Source: Oscillospiraceae bacterium
Lineage (GTDB): Bacteria; Bacillota; Clostridia; Oscillospirales; CAG-272
Assembly (NCBI GenBank): GCA_015064025.1
Contig: SVSZ01000008.1
Coordinates: forward strand, 1-37,852
DNA length: 37,852 nt
Direction of reading: 5' to 3'
Part shown: piece by piece, positions 14,713-26,429 of the stretch
Layout: each line of letters opens with the position of its first letter
Numbering within the stretch: the stretch's first letter is position 1
The notes under the pieces: model-generated
What the model was told of the DNA's origin: nothing
Seen by the model: the letters and a program-made list of their open reading frames with translations, nothing else
The model's database searches: none
Translations under genes and position numbers: made by a program

Positions 14713-17538
14713 TTATTTTGACAAAATCCGTTTCAAGTAAGCTCCCGTGTAAGAGTCGGGATTCTTTGCAACCTCCTCGGGTGTTCCCGTCGCCACCACC
14801 GTGCCGCCGCCATCACCGCCCTCGGGGCCGAGATCGATGATATAGTCGGCACATTTGATCACGTCCAGATTGTGCTCGATGACCAGCACGGAGTTGCCCG
14901 CGTCACACAGTCGCTGAAGCACCTCCAAAAGCTTTGCCACGTCCGCACTGTGAAGTCCTGTCGTCGGCTCGTCCAAAATATAGAAGGTTCGTCCCGTTGC
15001 CCGCTTGGAAAGCTCGGTGGAGAGCTTGACGCGCTGTGCCTCACCTCCCGAAATCGTGGTGGCGGGCTGACCGATCTTGATATAGCCAAGCCCCACGTCG
15101 TAAAGAGTCTGTAGCTTTCTCGAGATCGAAGGAATACCGTCGAAAAAGTGAAGCCCCTCCTCCACGGTCATTTCAAGCACCTCGTAAATATTCTTTCCCT
15201 TGTACTGAACGTCCAGAGTATCGCGGTTGTATCGTTTCCCCTTGCAGACGTCACAGGTCACGTACACGTCGGGCAGGAAATGCATTTCGATCTTTTTGAC
15301 GCCGTCTCCCTCGCACGCCTCGCACCGTCCGCCCTTGACGTTAAAGGAAAACCGCCCGGGACCGAAGCCCTTCGCCTTGGCATCCTTCGTCTGCGCAAAC
15401 AGCGAGCGAATGTCCGTAAAGAGGCCCGTATAGGTTGCGGGGTTGGAGCTCGGCATTCGTCCGATGGGACTCTGATCGATGGCAATGACCTTGTCCAATT
15501 GCTCGATCCCCTCCACGGCGGTATGCTTTCCCGCATAGGTAACGGCGCGGTTGAGCTTCTCGGCAAGAACGGGATGCAGAATGCCGTTGACCAGGGAGGA
15601 TTTTCCCGAGCCCGACACACCCGTCACGCAGACAAAGCAACCGAGCGGAATGGAAACGTCTATATTTTTTAGGTTGTTTTGCCGTGCCCCCAGCACGCGC
15701 AAAAAGCTGCCGTTGCCCGTTCTTCTCTTCTCGGGAAGCGCGATGCGCATTCTGCCCGAAAGATACGCTCCCGTGATGGACGCGGGGTTTGCCATGACCT
15801 CTTCCGGAGTTCCCGCCGCAACCACGCGTCCCCCGTGAATGCCCGCTCCCGGTCCGATATCAAGGATATAGTCGGCATTCTCCATGGTTTCCTCGTCGTG
15901 CTCGACCACAATGACGGTATTTCCGAGATCGCGCAATCTTTTCAGCGTCGCGATCAGCTTGGAGTTGTCCCTTTGATGAAGTCCTATGCTCGGCTCGTCC
16001 AGAATATACAGGACACCGACCAAAGACGACCCGATCTGTGTGGCAAGTCGGATGCGCTGTGCTTCGCCTCCCGAGAGCGTTCCCGCCTTTCTGGAAAGCG
16101 TCAGATAATTCAGTCCCACGCTGACAAGGAAGCCAAGGCGCACACGGATCTCCTTGAGGATCTCCGCGGCGATCTTCTCCTCGGTCTCAGTCAAGGTCAA
16201 CGCGTTGACGAAATCCAGCGCCGCCACCACCGACATTGAGCAAAACTCATGAATGTTGATCCCGCCGACCGTAACGGAAAGCGACGTAGCAAGCAATCTC
16301 TGTCCGTGGCATTCGGGACAGGGCGTTTCCTCGATGAACTGATTGTAATATTCATTCCCGTACATCTGCATACGGTTTTCGATCATGGGAACAAGACCCT
16401 CGAATTTGACAAGCTGATGGTGATCCTGCTTTCCAAACCAACGGTGTACCTCGTATTTTTCCTCACCCGTGCCGTAAAGGAGAAGCTTGTACTGCTCCTC
16501 CGTCAGTTCCTCAATCGGAGTCTCCATAGTAAAGCCGTACTTCTTTCCGACCGCCGCGAAGAGAGGTCCGTTCCAGCTCTCCTCCTCCAACGTCTTGAAG
16601 CCGTTGACGGCGATCGCGCCTTCGGAGAGAGAAAGCTTTTTGTTGGGGATCAGACGCTCGACCGCAATACTTTGAATATCGCCAAGACCCGCACAATGCG
16701 GACACGCACCGCTCGGATTATTGAAGGAAAACATGCGCGGCTCAAGCTCTCCGAAGGAAATACCGTGCTCCTCGCAGGCATAGGTCTGAGAAAATTCATA
16801 TTCCTTCCCCTCACCCTCGCGCGGAACGGTGACGACCGTCAGGTGTCCCTCTGCGGCGCCAAGCGCGTTTTCCACGGAATCGGCAAGACGGGATTCGATC
16901 CCCTCGCGCATCACAAGACGGTCGACCACGATATCGATGCTGTGTTTCTTGTTTTTATCAAGCTTTACCTCCTCGGAAAGATCGTACATATTTCCGTCCA
17001 CCCGCACGCGCACGTAGCCGCGCTTGCGCGCATCGGAAAGCACCTTTTCGTGCATACCCTTTTGTGCACGTACCACGGGAGCGAGGATCATAAAGCGCTC
17101 TCCCTCGGGGAACGCCATGATACGGTCAATGATCTGATCGGTCGTTTGCTGTCTGATCTCCTTGCCGCACACGGGACAGTGCGGGATCCCGATCCGCGCG
17201 TAAAGCAGACGCAGATAGTCGTAGATCTCGGTCACGGTGCCCACTGTGGATCTCGGATTCTTGGAGGTCGTTTTCTGATCGATGGAGATCGACGGAGACA
17301 GTCCCTCGATGGAATCGATGTCGGGCTTATCCAGCTGTCCGAGAAACATACGGGCATAAGAGGAAAGCGATTCCACGAAGCGGCGATGCCCCTCGGCATA
17401 GATCGTGTCGAATGCCAGAGAGGATTTTCCCGACCCCGAAAGGCCTGTCAGAATAACGAGCTTGTCCCGTGGGATCTCCACGTCAATATTTTTGAGATTG
17501 TGCACCCGAACACCGCGGATGCTGATCTGATTCGGCAT
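14713..17538 (-). CDS. uvrA: Excinuclease ABC subunit A
   Basis: UvrA is the damage-recognition ATPase of nucleotide excision repair; it forms a dimer and loads UvrB at lesions. The 941-residue length is typical. It carries two ABC ATPase units: Walker [16 protein letters not shown] near the N-terminus and [14 protein letters not shown] in the second half. Their signatures are [17 protein letters not shown] and [16 protein letters not shown]. Zinc-binding cysteines appear as CPHC and in the insertion [11 protein letters not shown] ... CDVCKG. Walker B motifs are [14 protein letters not shown] and [19 protein letters not shown] lies five bases before the ATG. It is 49 bases downstream of uvrB and probably co-transcribed. 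Confidence 0.97.
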   Translation of the reverse strand: MPNQISIRGVRVHNLKNIDVEIPRDKLVILTGLSGSGKSSLAFDTIYAEGHRRFVESLSSYARMFLGQLDKPDIDSIEGLSPSISIDQKTTSKNPRSTVGTVTEIYDYLRLLYARIGIPHCPVCGKEIRQQTTDQIIDRIMAFPEGERFMILAPVVRAQKGMHEKVLSDARKRGYVRVRVDGNMYDLSEEVKLDKNKKHSIDIVVDRLVMREGIESRLADSVENALGAAEGHLTVVTVPREGEGKEYEFSQTYACEEHGISFGELEPRMFSFNNPSGACPHCAGLGDIQSIAVERLIPNKKLSLSEGAIAVNGFKTLEEESWNGPLFAAVGKKYGFTMETPIEELTEEQYKLLLYGTGEEKYEVHRWFGKQDHHQLVKFEGLVPMIENRMQMYGNEYYNQFIEETPCPECHGQRLLATSLSVTVGGINIHEFCSMSVVAALDFVNALTLTETEEKIAAEILKEIRVRLGFLVSVGLNYLTLSRKAGTLSGGEAQRIRLATQIGSSLVGVLYILDEPSIGLHQRDNSKLIATLKRLRDLGNTVIVVEHDEETMENADYILDIGPGAGIHGGRVVAAGTPEEVMANPASITGAYLSGRMRIALPEKRRTGNGSFLRVLGARQNNLKNIDVSIPLGCFVCVTGVSGSGKSSLVNGILHPVLAEKLNRAVTYAGKHTAVEGIEQLDKVIAIDQSPIGRMPSSNPATYTGLFTDIRSLFAQTKDAKAKGFGPGRFSFNVKGGRCEACEGDGVKKIEMHFLPDVYVTCDVCKGKRYNRDTLDVQYKGKNIYEVLEMTVEEGLHFFDGIPSISRKLQTLYDVGLGYIKIGQPATTISGGEAQRVKLSTELSKRATGRTFYILDEPTTGLHSADVAKLLEVLQRLCDAGNSVLVIEHNLDVIKCADYIIDLGPEGGDGGGTVVATGTPEEVAKNPDSYTGAYLKRILSK

Positions 17539-17587
17539 AAAAACTCCTGTTCTTTATTGCATGCGGACCGTTTGTCCGATCAATGCC

Positions 17588-19594
<2,007 letters not shown>

Positions 19595-19635
19595 GACACC
19601 GTTCCCCCTTTCGACCGTTTTTTCATTCTCTTATC

Positions 19636-19664
19636 AGTATAACACAAAAATCAGTTCAAGTAAA
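19636..19664 (-). promoter_or_regulatory. Probable uvrB promoter
   Basis: On the minus strand TTTACT (19659-19664) and TATACT (19636-19641) are 17 bp apart, about 40 bases upstream of the uvrB ATG. The -35 is only 4/6. Confidence 0.55.
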
Positions 19665-19756
19665 GTGGGAAAGCTTCTTTTTTTCGCTTTTTTCTTCCTC
19701 CGTGCATCGGACACAAAAAAAGATTTTTAAAAGAAGGACTTTTTTTCAAAAAGGTA

Positions 19757-19785
19757 TGGAAATTCGCGAAACTTTATGCTATAAT
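19757..19785 (+). promoter_or_regulatory. Probable lon operon promoter
   Basis: TGGAAA (19757-19762) and a perfect TATAAT (19780-19785) with 17 bp spacing, divergent from the uvrB promoter. It leaves a leader of about 70 bases. No CIRCE or CtsR heptad repeat was recognised. Confidence 0.6.
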
Positions 19786-19820
19786 AAAATGAATTATAGT
19801 ATTTTTTGAAAAAGCAGACC

Positions 19821-19841
19821 TGCGGGAGCGTTTTTCCCGCA
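19821..19841 (+). promoter_or_regulatory. Hairpin in the lon leader
   Basis: TGCGGGA and TCCCGCA form a perfect 7-bp stem with a 7-base loop, ending about eight bases before the AAAGGAA ribosome site of lon. It does not cover the site itself. It may stabilise the transcript or tune initiation. Confidence 0.5.
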
Positions 19842-19860
19842 CAATTGAAAGGAACCCATA

Positions 19861-22299
19861 ATGCCCTCATACATCGAAAAAGCAGAATCCGTAACGCTTC
19901 CCGTGATCCCCTTGCGGGGAACCGTTGCGTTTCCGTTGATCACAGTCAATTTTGAAGCGGGAGAGGATGCCGCCGCAGCTGCGGCAAAGGCAGCCGCACA
20001 AGGCTCCTCCTTCCTGTTTTTGACCTCATATAAAGAATTCGACGACGGCGCCGAGGAGGAGGAATACCCCTTCTACACCTTCGGAACCGTTGTCCGCATC
20101 AAGCAGATGCTCCGCACCCCCGAGGGATCCACCCGCATCATCGCGGAGGGTCTTGTCCGTGCGACCGTTGTCAGATACAAGCACACGGGCGCTTACGTGG
20201 AGGCGGATCTGATCTGTAAGCACATCTCGCTTCCCGATCACGGAGGCGTGCGCGGAGAAGCCGCCGTTCATGAAATGCTTTCAACGGTGGAAAACAATCT
20301 CCGCCTGCTTCCCGCTAACACCGAGGATCTGATGAACGCCCTGCGTCACATCAGCGACCCCGGTGCTCTTGCCGACTTTATCGCGGCAAACGTGCTTACC
20401 CGTCCCGTAGACAAGCAAGCGATCCTTGAGTGTCTTGACCCCCTCAAGCGCGCGGAGCTTCTTCTGGAAATTCTCGAAGAGGAGGCTGTCGTCATGGAGG
20501 AGGAGGCACATATCCGTCGCCGTGTCTCCGCGCGTATGAACCGCAATCAGCGCGAGTATTACCTGCGTGAGCAGATCAAGGTGATCCAGGAGGAGCTTGG
20601 CGAGGGTGACGAGGTCGCCGAATTTGCCGAGCGCATCAAAGCCGCAAAGCTCCCCGCCGACGTTGAAGCAAAGCTGAAAAAGGAAAACGACCGTCTTGCA
20701 AAAACGCCCTTCGGCTCTGCGGAATCCACGGTGCTTGCCAACTATCTCGACGTTTGCCTCTCCATCCCGTGGGGAAAAACGACGCACGACCGCGTCAGCT
20801 TCTCTGCGGTGCAAAGGATCCTTGACAGAGACCACAACGGACTGACCGACGTCAAGGAGCGCATCGTCGAATACATCGCGGCAAAGCAGTTAAATCCCAA
20901 CCTCAACAATCAGATTCTGTGTCTTGTCGGCCCTCCCGGCGTGGGCAAGACCTCAATTGCCTCCTCTATTGCAGAGGCAATGAACCGCAAGTACGTGCGC
21001 ATTTCTCTGGGCGGTGTACGGGATGAAGCAGACATCCGCGGACACAGAAAGACCTATATCGGTGCCATGCCCGGACGTATCATCAACGCGATCACGCAGG
21101 CGGGCGTGTGCAATCCGCTCATTCTGCTCGACGAGATCGACAAGCTTTCAAGAGATTCGCACGGCGACCCCACCTCGGCACTTCTCGAGGTATTGGACGG
21201 AGAACAGAACAAGAGCTTCCGCGATCACTTCGTGGAGCTTCCCTTCGACCTTTCGGACTGCATGTTCATCGCCACCGCAAACTCCCTTGACACGGTCCCG
21301 CGTCCCCTGCTTGACAGAATGGAGATCATCGAGCTTTCCATCTATACCAAGCGCGAGAAGCTTGAGATCGCCAAGGATCACCTCATACCGAAGCAATTGA
21401 AGCGTCACGGCATGAACAAGCGCATGCTGAGGATCACCGACGCCGCGCTTTCGGAGATCATTGACTTTTACACACGCGAGGCGGGTGTAAGAAATCTGGA
21501 AAGATCCATCGCATCCCTTTGCCGCAAGGCAGGAAAAAAGATGCTTGCGGAGGAATTAAAATCCGTCAGCATCGGCAAAAATGATGTTAAGACCTATCTC
21601 GGAGAGCGCAAGCTTCTTCCCGAGGTCATCGATCCGGAGGACGAGGTCGGCTGTGTCAACGGTCTTGCCTACACAGAGCTTGGCGGAAGCCTGCTCAAGG
21701 TGGAGGTCGCGGTCCTTGACGGCAGCGGAAAGATCGAAACGACAGGGTCGCTCGGCGACGTCATGAAGGAATCCGCAAGCCTTGCCGTCAGCTTTGTCCG
21801 CTCGGTGGCAAGCCTTTACGGCATTCCCGCGGACTTTTACAAAACGAAGGATCTTCACATTCACTTCCCCGAGGGCGCGGTCCCCAAGGACGGTCCCTCT
21901 GCCGGGGTAACGATGGTCACAGCCCTCATCAGTGCGCTTTCGGGCATTCCCGTACGCCGCGACGTTGCCATGACGGGTGAGATCAGCCTGCGCGGAAACG
22001 TTCTCCCCATCGGAGGACTCAAGGAAAAAACAATGGCGGCATATAATGCGGGTGTAAAGACCGTTCTCATCCCCGCCGACAATCTGCGCGATCTCGAAAA
22101 GATCGATCCCCTGGCACGGGAAAACCTTGAATTCATCCCCTGCAAAAAGCTTTCGGAGGTACTCTCACGCGCTCTTCTCACCGCAAAAGCGCCACAAGGC
22201 GTCAAGGAAGTCGAGGATACGCGTGCCGCCTCCAAGTTTATCCCCTTGGGAACGGGACATTCCAATCAGATCCGTTTCTCGGACACGGAAAATCATTGA
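19861..22299 (+). CDS. lon: ATP-dependent protease Lon
   Basis: Lon is a cytoplasmic hexameric AAA+ protease that degrades damaged and regulatory proteins. The 812-residue protein has the N-terminal LON substrate-binding domain (residues 10-210), Walker A GPPGVGKT at 357-364, Walker B ILLDEIDK at about 421-428, and a C-terminal protease domain. The catalytic Ser680 is in PKDGPSAG and Lys721 in IGGLKEK. The last 40 residues after the conserved protease end are polar and variable. The start is supported by AAAGGAA eight bases upstream and by the family N-terminus LPVIPLRG. It is the first gene of a rightward operon and is 14 bases from engB, a common lon neighbour. Confidence 0.97.
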   Translation: MPSYIEKAESVTLPVIPLRGTVAFPLITVNFEAGEDAAAAAAKAAAQGSSFLFLTSYKEFDDGAEEEEYPFYTFGTVVRIKQMLRTPEGSTRIIAEGLVRATVVRYKHTGAYVEADLICKHISLPDHGGVRGEAAVHEMLSTVENNLRLLPANTEDLMNALRHISDPGALADFIAANVLTRPVDKQAILECLDPLKRAELLLEILEEEAVVMEEEAHIRRRVSARMNRNQREYYLREQIKVIQEELGEGDEVAEFAERIKAAKLPADVEAKLKKENDRLAKTPFGSAESTVLANYLDVCLSIPWGKTTHDRVSFSAVQRILDRDHNGLTDVKERIVEYIAAKQLNPNLNNQILCLVGPPGVGKTSIASSIAEAMNRKYVRISLGGVRDEADIRGHRKTYIGAMPGRIINAITQAGVCNPLILLDEIDKLSRDSHGDPTSALLEVLDGEQNKSFRDHFVELPFDLSDCMFIATANSLDTVPRPLLDRMEIIELSIYTKREKLEIAKDHLIPKQLKRHGMNKRMLRITDAALSEIIDFYTREAGVRNLERSIASLCRKAGKKMLAEELKSVSIGKNDVKTYLGERKLLPEVIDPEDEVGCVNGLAYTELGGSLLKVEVAVLDGSGKIETTGSLGDVMKESASLAVSFVRSVASLYGIPADFYKTKDLHIHFPEGAVPKDGPSAGVTMVTALISALSGIPVRRDVAMTGEISLRGNVLPIGGLKEKTMAAYNAGVKTVLIPADNLRDLEKIDPLARENLEFIPCKKLSEVLSRALLTAKAPQGVKEVEDTRAASKFIPLGTGHSNQIRFSDTENH

Positions 22300-22313
22300 A
22301 AGGAGCCGCTTCG

Positions 22314-22919
22314 ATGGCACTCAACCTGAATGCGGTCAGTCTGCGGATCAGCGCGGGACTGCCAAAACAATTCCCCACAGACCCCATGGTGCAGATCGCG
22401 TTTTCGGGGCGCTCGAACGTCGGTAAAAGCTCCTTGATCAACTCGCTTCTGGGGCGCAAGTCACTGGCACGCGTCAGCGCCTCTCCCGGAAAGACCATCA
22501 CCATCAATTTCTATGACGTAGACAAAAAGCTGTTTCTCGTCGATCTTCCGGGCTACGGCTTTGCGAAGCGCCCACCCGCGGACAAGGAGCAGTGGTCGGC
22601 GCTGACAGACGGATATTTTACAAAAAATCCAAACCTTGATCTTCTCAAGCTGGTTATTCAGCTCGTGGACAGCCGCATCGGTCCCACCGCAGACGACGAA
22701 ATGATGCTCGCCTTTCTGCGAGAAGCCCAAATTCCCTTTTTGGTCGTCGCCACAAAGGCGGATAAGCTCAACGCGACCGAACGCAAGAAATCCGAGGCAC
22801 TTCTGAGAAATCACCCCGACATTCCCGCAGACACTCCGATCATTTTCTATTCCGCTCTCAAAGCAGAGGGCAAAACAGAGCTCTGGAATCAGATCCATCG
22901 CTTCACGGGGCTCAATTGA
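22314..22919 (+). CDS. engB: Ribosome biogenesis GTPase EngB (YsxC/YihA)
   Basis: A 201-residue TRAFAC GTPase needed for 50S subunit assembly. Motifs: G1 GRSNVGKSS, G2-region SPGKTITINFY, G3 DLPGYGFAK and G4 TKADK, followed by a short C-terminal helix. The ORF track begins at a TTG that overlaps the lon stop. The ATG at 22314 is chosen because AAAGGAG lies eight bases before it and the family N-terminus begins there. It follows lon directly. Confidence 0.95.
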   Translation: MALNLNAVSLRISAGLPKQFPTDPMVQIAFSGRSNVGKSSLINSLLGRKSLARVSASPGKTITINFYDVDKKLFLVDLPGYGFAKRPPADKEQWSALTDGYFTKNPNLDLLKLVIQLVDSRIGPTADDEMMLAFLREAQIPFLVVATKADKLNATERKKSEALLRNHPDIPADTPIIFYSALKAEGKTELWNQIHRFTGLN

Positions 22920-22947
22920 ACCGTTTGAAAGTGAGTGTAAAGTATAC

Positions 22948-23664
22948 ATGCTGTTTTCAATTTTGCAGGGCGGCGACCTTCGGGACATCCTGATCGAGCT
23001 TTTGCTCTCGCTCCCCGTTATCATTCTGGCGCTCACCGTGCACGAGACCGCGCACGGCTACGTCGCCTACAAATGCGGTGACCCGACCGCCTATAACCTC
23101 GGGCGTCTGACCCTCAACCCCGTCAAGCACCTTGATCCCGTGGGATTTCTCTTCATGCTGCTTGTCGGCTACGGCTGGGCAAAGCCCGTGCCGATCAACA
23201 CACGCAATTTCCGTAATCCGAAGCGCGGCATGGCGCTCACCGCAGCCGCAGGTCCCGCCTCCAACCTTCTTTTGGGGCTCTTCGGTGCCGCAGGCTACGG
23301 CTTACTGCAGGCATGGTACGTCTACCTCGTGTACACGTCGAACAACGACTTTGCGATCAACTGCGTGCAGATCACGATGACGCTCTTCTTTCTTTTAGCG
23401 GTCTACAATTTCCTTTTTATGGCGTTCAACCTCATTCCCGTACCGCCGTTTGACGGCTCGCGCATCGCCTTTGTCTTTCTCCCGCCCCGTGCGTATTTTG
23501 CCGTGATGCGCTATGAGAGACAGATCATGTTCGGACTTCTGATCTCTCTGTTTCTTCTCTCAAGATTTTTCTCATTTTCTCCCTTTTCCTGGATCGCATA
23601 CGAGCTGACCGAGCTGATCTCCACCCCCATAGCAAACGCCTTCTGGTCGGTTCTCGCAGCTTAA
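22948..23664 (+). CDS. Site-2-type membrane metalloprotease (M50 family)
   Basis: A 238-residue, strongly hydrophobic protein. The zinc motif HETAH is at residues 32-36 inside the first transmembrane segment, and the third ligand motif NLIPVPPFDGSR is near residues 161-172. Several membrane segments are visible (about 15-35, 95-125, 140-165, 190-208). This is the compact S2P-like peptidase found across Firmicutes, which lacks a PDZ domain. Its substrate is unknown; related proteins act in regulated intramembrane proteolysis. The ribosome site is weak (GAAAGTGAG). It lies between engB (28 bases) and scpA (42 bases). Confidence 0.88.
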   Translation: MLFSILQGGDLRDILIELLLSLPVIILALTVHETAHGYVAYKCGDPTAYNLGRLTLNPVKHLDPVGFLFMLLVGYGWAKPVPINTRNFRNPKRGMALTAAAGPASNLLLGLFGAAGYGLLQAWYVYLVYTSNNDFAINCVQITMTLFFLLAVYNFLFMAFNLIPVPPFDGSRIAFVFLPPRAYFAVMRYERQIMFGLLISLFLLSRFFSFSPFSWIAYELTELISTPIANAFWSVLAA

Positions 23665-23706
23665 CAGGCAACAAAAACGACGATATCAGAAAGGATATCT
23701 CTCTTA

Positions 23707-24831
23707 ATGGAAGCAGTCACTTACCGTTTGGATCAGTTTGAAGGTCCTCTTGACCTTCTTCTCACTCTGATCCAAAAAAACAAAGTGAATATTTTGGACA
23801 TTCCCATCTCGCTCATCTGTGACCAATACCTTGCCTATATCAATGCGGCAAAGGACATGGACATGGAGATCGCCGGCGAATTCATCGTCATGGCGAGCGA
23901 ATTGATGCTGATCAAGAGCAAGCTTCTCCTTCCCAAGGAGGAGGACGGTGAAAAGGACCCGAGAGCGGACCTTGCCGAAGCGCTTCTGCGTTATCAGCAG
24001 GCAAAGCAGGCGGTAGCGAAAATGGCTCCGCTCTACACGCTCTACAGCGGACGCATGGTCAAGGATACGGACGAGATCTCGGTTGACACGACCTACGTTG
24101 CGGATCAGCAGGTCACCTCCCTTTGTCTTGCGGTACGCCGTATCATCGCGGCAAACGAAAGCAGACCGCGCGCCGAGCGTCAGGTATTCGCACCTTTGGT
24201 GGCAAAGCCCATCGTCCCCGTTGACGTCAAGATCGTCGGGATCCTTCAGCACATGGAATCCCGTGCAAATCCCTCCATGGAGGAGCTTTTGCGGGATGCG
24301 GTCTCTCTTCCCGACATGATCGCGATCTTCCTCGGAATTCTTGAATTGATCAAGGTCAGAAGGATCCTCATTTCGGAGGCCCCCGATTCCTATACCGTTA
24401 TTCACGGCGTCGGAACGCGCTTCGTTGTCAACGACGAGCCCCCCGCGGAGGGCGACGAGCAAAAGGAGCGTCCCAATTACGACGGAGAGATCATTCCCCT
24501 TTCCTCCAAGGCGGAGATGCACAGGGAACAGCGTCGCATCATCCGCGAACAGAAGCTTGCCGAGAAGAAGAGGCTTCGCGAGGAGGCGCGCGCCCGTCGC
24601 GCCGAGGAGAGACGGCTTGCCAGAGAGGCGGCGGAAAAGGATCAGCTGATCCTTGAAGACATCATCCCCGAGGACGACAGCGACCTTGAAGCCGAGGAGA
24701 AGCTTGCCGCCATGCTTGACGATCAGCTCTCTCTTGAGGACGAGGACATTCTTGACGACATCGGTCTTGACATGAACGAGATCATCCGTTCTATGGCAGA
24801 GCACGCAAAAACACTTCCCGACGAAACCTGA
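23707..24831 (+). CDS. scpA: Segregation and condensation protein A, with long C-terminal extension
   Basis: ScpA is the kleisin that bridges SMC heads and binds ScpB in chromosome condensation and segregation. Residues 1-240 hold the family: YRLDQFEGPLDLLLTLI at the N-terminus, AGEFIVMASELMLIKSKLLL, and a C-terminal winged-helix segment around 195-235 (FLGILELIKVRRI). Typical ScpA ends near residue 250. Here about 130 more residues follow: first a highly charged Arg/Lys/Glu-rich helix (EKKRLREEARARRAEERR), then an acidic tail (EDIIPEDDSDLEAEEK). An AAAGGA site lies 12 bases before the ATG, in the loop of a 6-bp GATATC hairpin. Confidence 0.92.
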   Translation: MEAVTYRLDQFEGPLDLLLTLIQKNKVNILDIPISLICDQYLAYINAAKDMDMEIAGEFIVMASELMLIKSKLLLPKEEDGEKDPRADLAEALLRYQQAKQAVAKMAPLYTLYSGRMVKDTDEISVDTTYVADQQVTSLCLAVRRIIAANESRPRAERQVFAPLVAKPIVPVDVKIVGILQHMESRANPSMEELLRDAVSLPDMIAIFLGILELIKVRRILISEAPDSYTVIHGVGTRFVVNDEPPAEGDEQKERPNYDGEIIPLSSKAEMHREQRRIIREQKLAEKKRLREEARARRAEERRLAREAAEKDQLILEDIIPEDDSDLEAEEKLAAMLDDQLSLEDEDILDDIGLDMNEIIRSMAEHAKTLPDET

Positions 24832-24867
24832 TTCACAGATCCTTACAGAAAGGAACCGTTATCCGAT

Positions 24868-25617
24868 ATGGAAGAAAAGAAAGATACCAAGACTCCCTAT
24901 CTCGAGCCCCTGACAAGCGCCGAGGAGATCTCACAGGCAATCGAGGCGATCCTCTATGCCGCGGGATACCCGATGCGCTATGAAAAGCTTGCCGAGGTGC
25001 TGGGACTTACCGTCAAGGATATCAAAACCATGGTGCGTGATATGGCGGCGCACTTCTCGGAGGAGGGCACACATCACGGCATTCAGCTCCTTCTCTACCC
25101 TACCACCTGCCAGCTCACCACAAAGGAGCGCTACGCCCCCTACGTGCGCGAGGCACTGGGCATTCGCCGCGGCGGAAACCTATCCGCATCCTCCATGGAG
25201 GTGCTTGCGGTGGTCGCATACAGCAGTCAGCCCGTCACGCGCTCTTACATCGATCTTGTCAGAGGCGTTGATAGCTCCTACGCCGTCAACTCCCTGCTTG
25301 ATAAGGGGCTGATCGAGGCGGCAGGACGTCTGGACGCACCGGGGCGACCGATGCAGTACGTCACGACCGATAAATTTCTGCGCGTATTCGGTCTTAACAG
25401 CCTTGAGGAGCTTCCAGAAACGGAAGCACTCAGCGTAGCTGCGGCACAGACGGAGCCCTCTCCCGAGGCAGAACAGCTGGAAGCTGAGATCCCCGAGGAC
25501 GTCGAGCCCCGTGAATACACAGAGCCCGTGGACACCGAGGAGACGAACGTCATCCTCGAAGCGGGCGTTGAATCGGCAACCGATACAGACGGCGAAAAGG
25601 AGGGAGATACGAATTGA
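24868..25617 (+). CDS. scpB: Segregation and condensation protein B
   Basis: ScpB dimerizes through winged helices and completes the SMC-ScpAB condensin with the upstream gene product. The 249-residue protein shows ISQAIEAILYAAGYPMRYEKLAEVL at the start and the characteristic LSASSMEVLAVVAYSSQPVTR near residues 110-130, then GRPMQYVTTDKFLRVFGLNSLEELP. Beyond residue 188 an acidic, Glu/Thr-rich, probably disordered tail of about 60 residues is added, similar in character to the ScpA tail. AAAGGAA precedes the ATG. The stop overlaps the next gene's TTG start. Confidence 0.93.
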   Translation: MEEKKDTKTPYLEPLTSAEEISQAIEAILYAAGYPMRYEKLAEVLGLTVKDIKTMVRDMAAHFSEEGTHHGIQLLLYPTTCQLTTKERYAPYVREALGIRRGGNLSASSMEVLAVVAYSSQPVTRSYIDLVRGVDSSYAVNSLLDKGLIEAAGRLDAPGRPMQYVTTDKFLRVFGLNSLEELPETEALSVAAAQTEPSPEAEQLEAEIPEDVEPREYTEPVDTEETNVILEAGVESATDTDGEKEGDTN

Positions 25618-26402
25618 TCGTGCTTTGGATCATCCTTGCCATCATCGCGCTCCCGATCCTCGTGATCCTTTTAGGCTCTGTCAGAGTCCGCATCGTCTAC
25701 CGCGAAAAGGTAAAGGTACAGGTGGGCACCTGCGGTATCAACGTCACCGTGGTCTCCGACAAGGAGAAAAAGGAAAAGAAGCCACGGCGTCTTGAAAAAT
25801 GCAGAAACCCGGAAAAGGTACTCGCAAGAGAGCTGAAAAAGCAGGAAAAGGCAGCGGAGAAGGCTGCCAGGAAGGCGGAGCAAAAGCGCCTGAAGGCAAA
25901 AAAGAAAAAGGCTTTGAAGGCCTTGAAAAAGCAACAGAAAGCTGAGGAGGCACAAAAGCCGAAGGGACCCAAGCCCAACGTCAAGGAAAACCTTGACATG
26001 ATCCTTGCTCTTCTGAAAAAGCTTTACAGAGTCACCAAGGGAAACGTCAAGCTTCATTTTCGCCGAATGCACATTGCGATCGGCACGGGCGATGCCGCGA
26101 AAACGGCACTTACGTACGGTATTGTCGTACAAAGTGCATCCTACCTTCTCAATTTCATCGAATCTAAGTTCACCCATCTCAAAAGAAGCTACGGGGATAT
26201 GACCGTTTATCCCGATTACACCGCCTCCAAAACGACGGTGGACGTTGACATCGTTTGCAAGATCAAGATCAGAAAGCTGATCTCCATCGGTGTCAGCATG
26301 GCACTCGCCTTCCTTCGCGAGAGAAGCAAGGCACAGAAAAAAGCGGTTCTGCGTGAGCGCAAAAAAGCCGAAGAAGCCGCACTGAATCCGAAAACAAATT
26401 AA
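25614..26402 (+). CDS. DUF2953 (YtfI-like) membrane-anchored protein
   Basis: 262 residues. An N-terminal hydrophobic helix (residues 2-21) is followed by a short beta region, then about 65 residues almost entirely Lys/Ala/Glu (55-120), a likely coiled coil. A C-terminal part with IGTGDAAKTALTYGIV and YPDYTASKTTVDVDI is typical of DUF2953. The family usually sits next to ytfJ, as here; its function is unknown but a sporulation link is suspected from that pairing. The TTG start at 25614 overlaps the scpB stop (TTGA) and has AAGGAGGG at a good distance; GTG at 25620 is the alternative. Confidence 0.78.
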   Translation: MIVLWIILAIIALPILVILLGSVRVRIVYREKVKVQVGTCGINVTVVSDKEKKEKKPRRLEKCRNPEKVLARELKKQEKAAEKAARKAEQKRLKAKKKKALKALKKQQKAEEAQKPKGPKPNVKENLDMILALLKKLYRVTKGNVKLHFRRMHIAIGTGDAAKTALTYGIVVQSASYLLNFIESKFTHLKRSYGDMTVYPDYTASKTTVDVDIVCKIKIRKLISIGVSMALAFLRERSKAQKKAVLRERKKAEEAALNPKTN

Positions 26403-26429
26403 CACACATACATGAAAGGAATCAAAATT

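Noticed and set aside
19595-19700. LexA/SOS box upstream of uvrB
   Set aside because: GAACTGATTTTTGTGTT has only one half of a GAAC-N4-GTTC palindrome.
19700-19860. CIRCE or CtsR operator upstream of lon
   Set aside because: No TTAGCACTC inverted repeat or tandem GGTCAAA heptads found.
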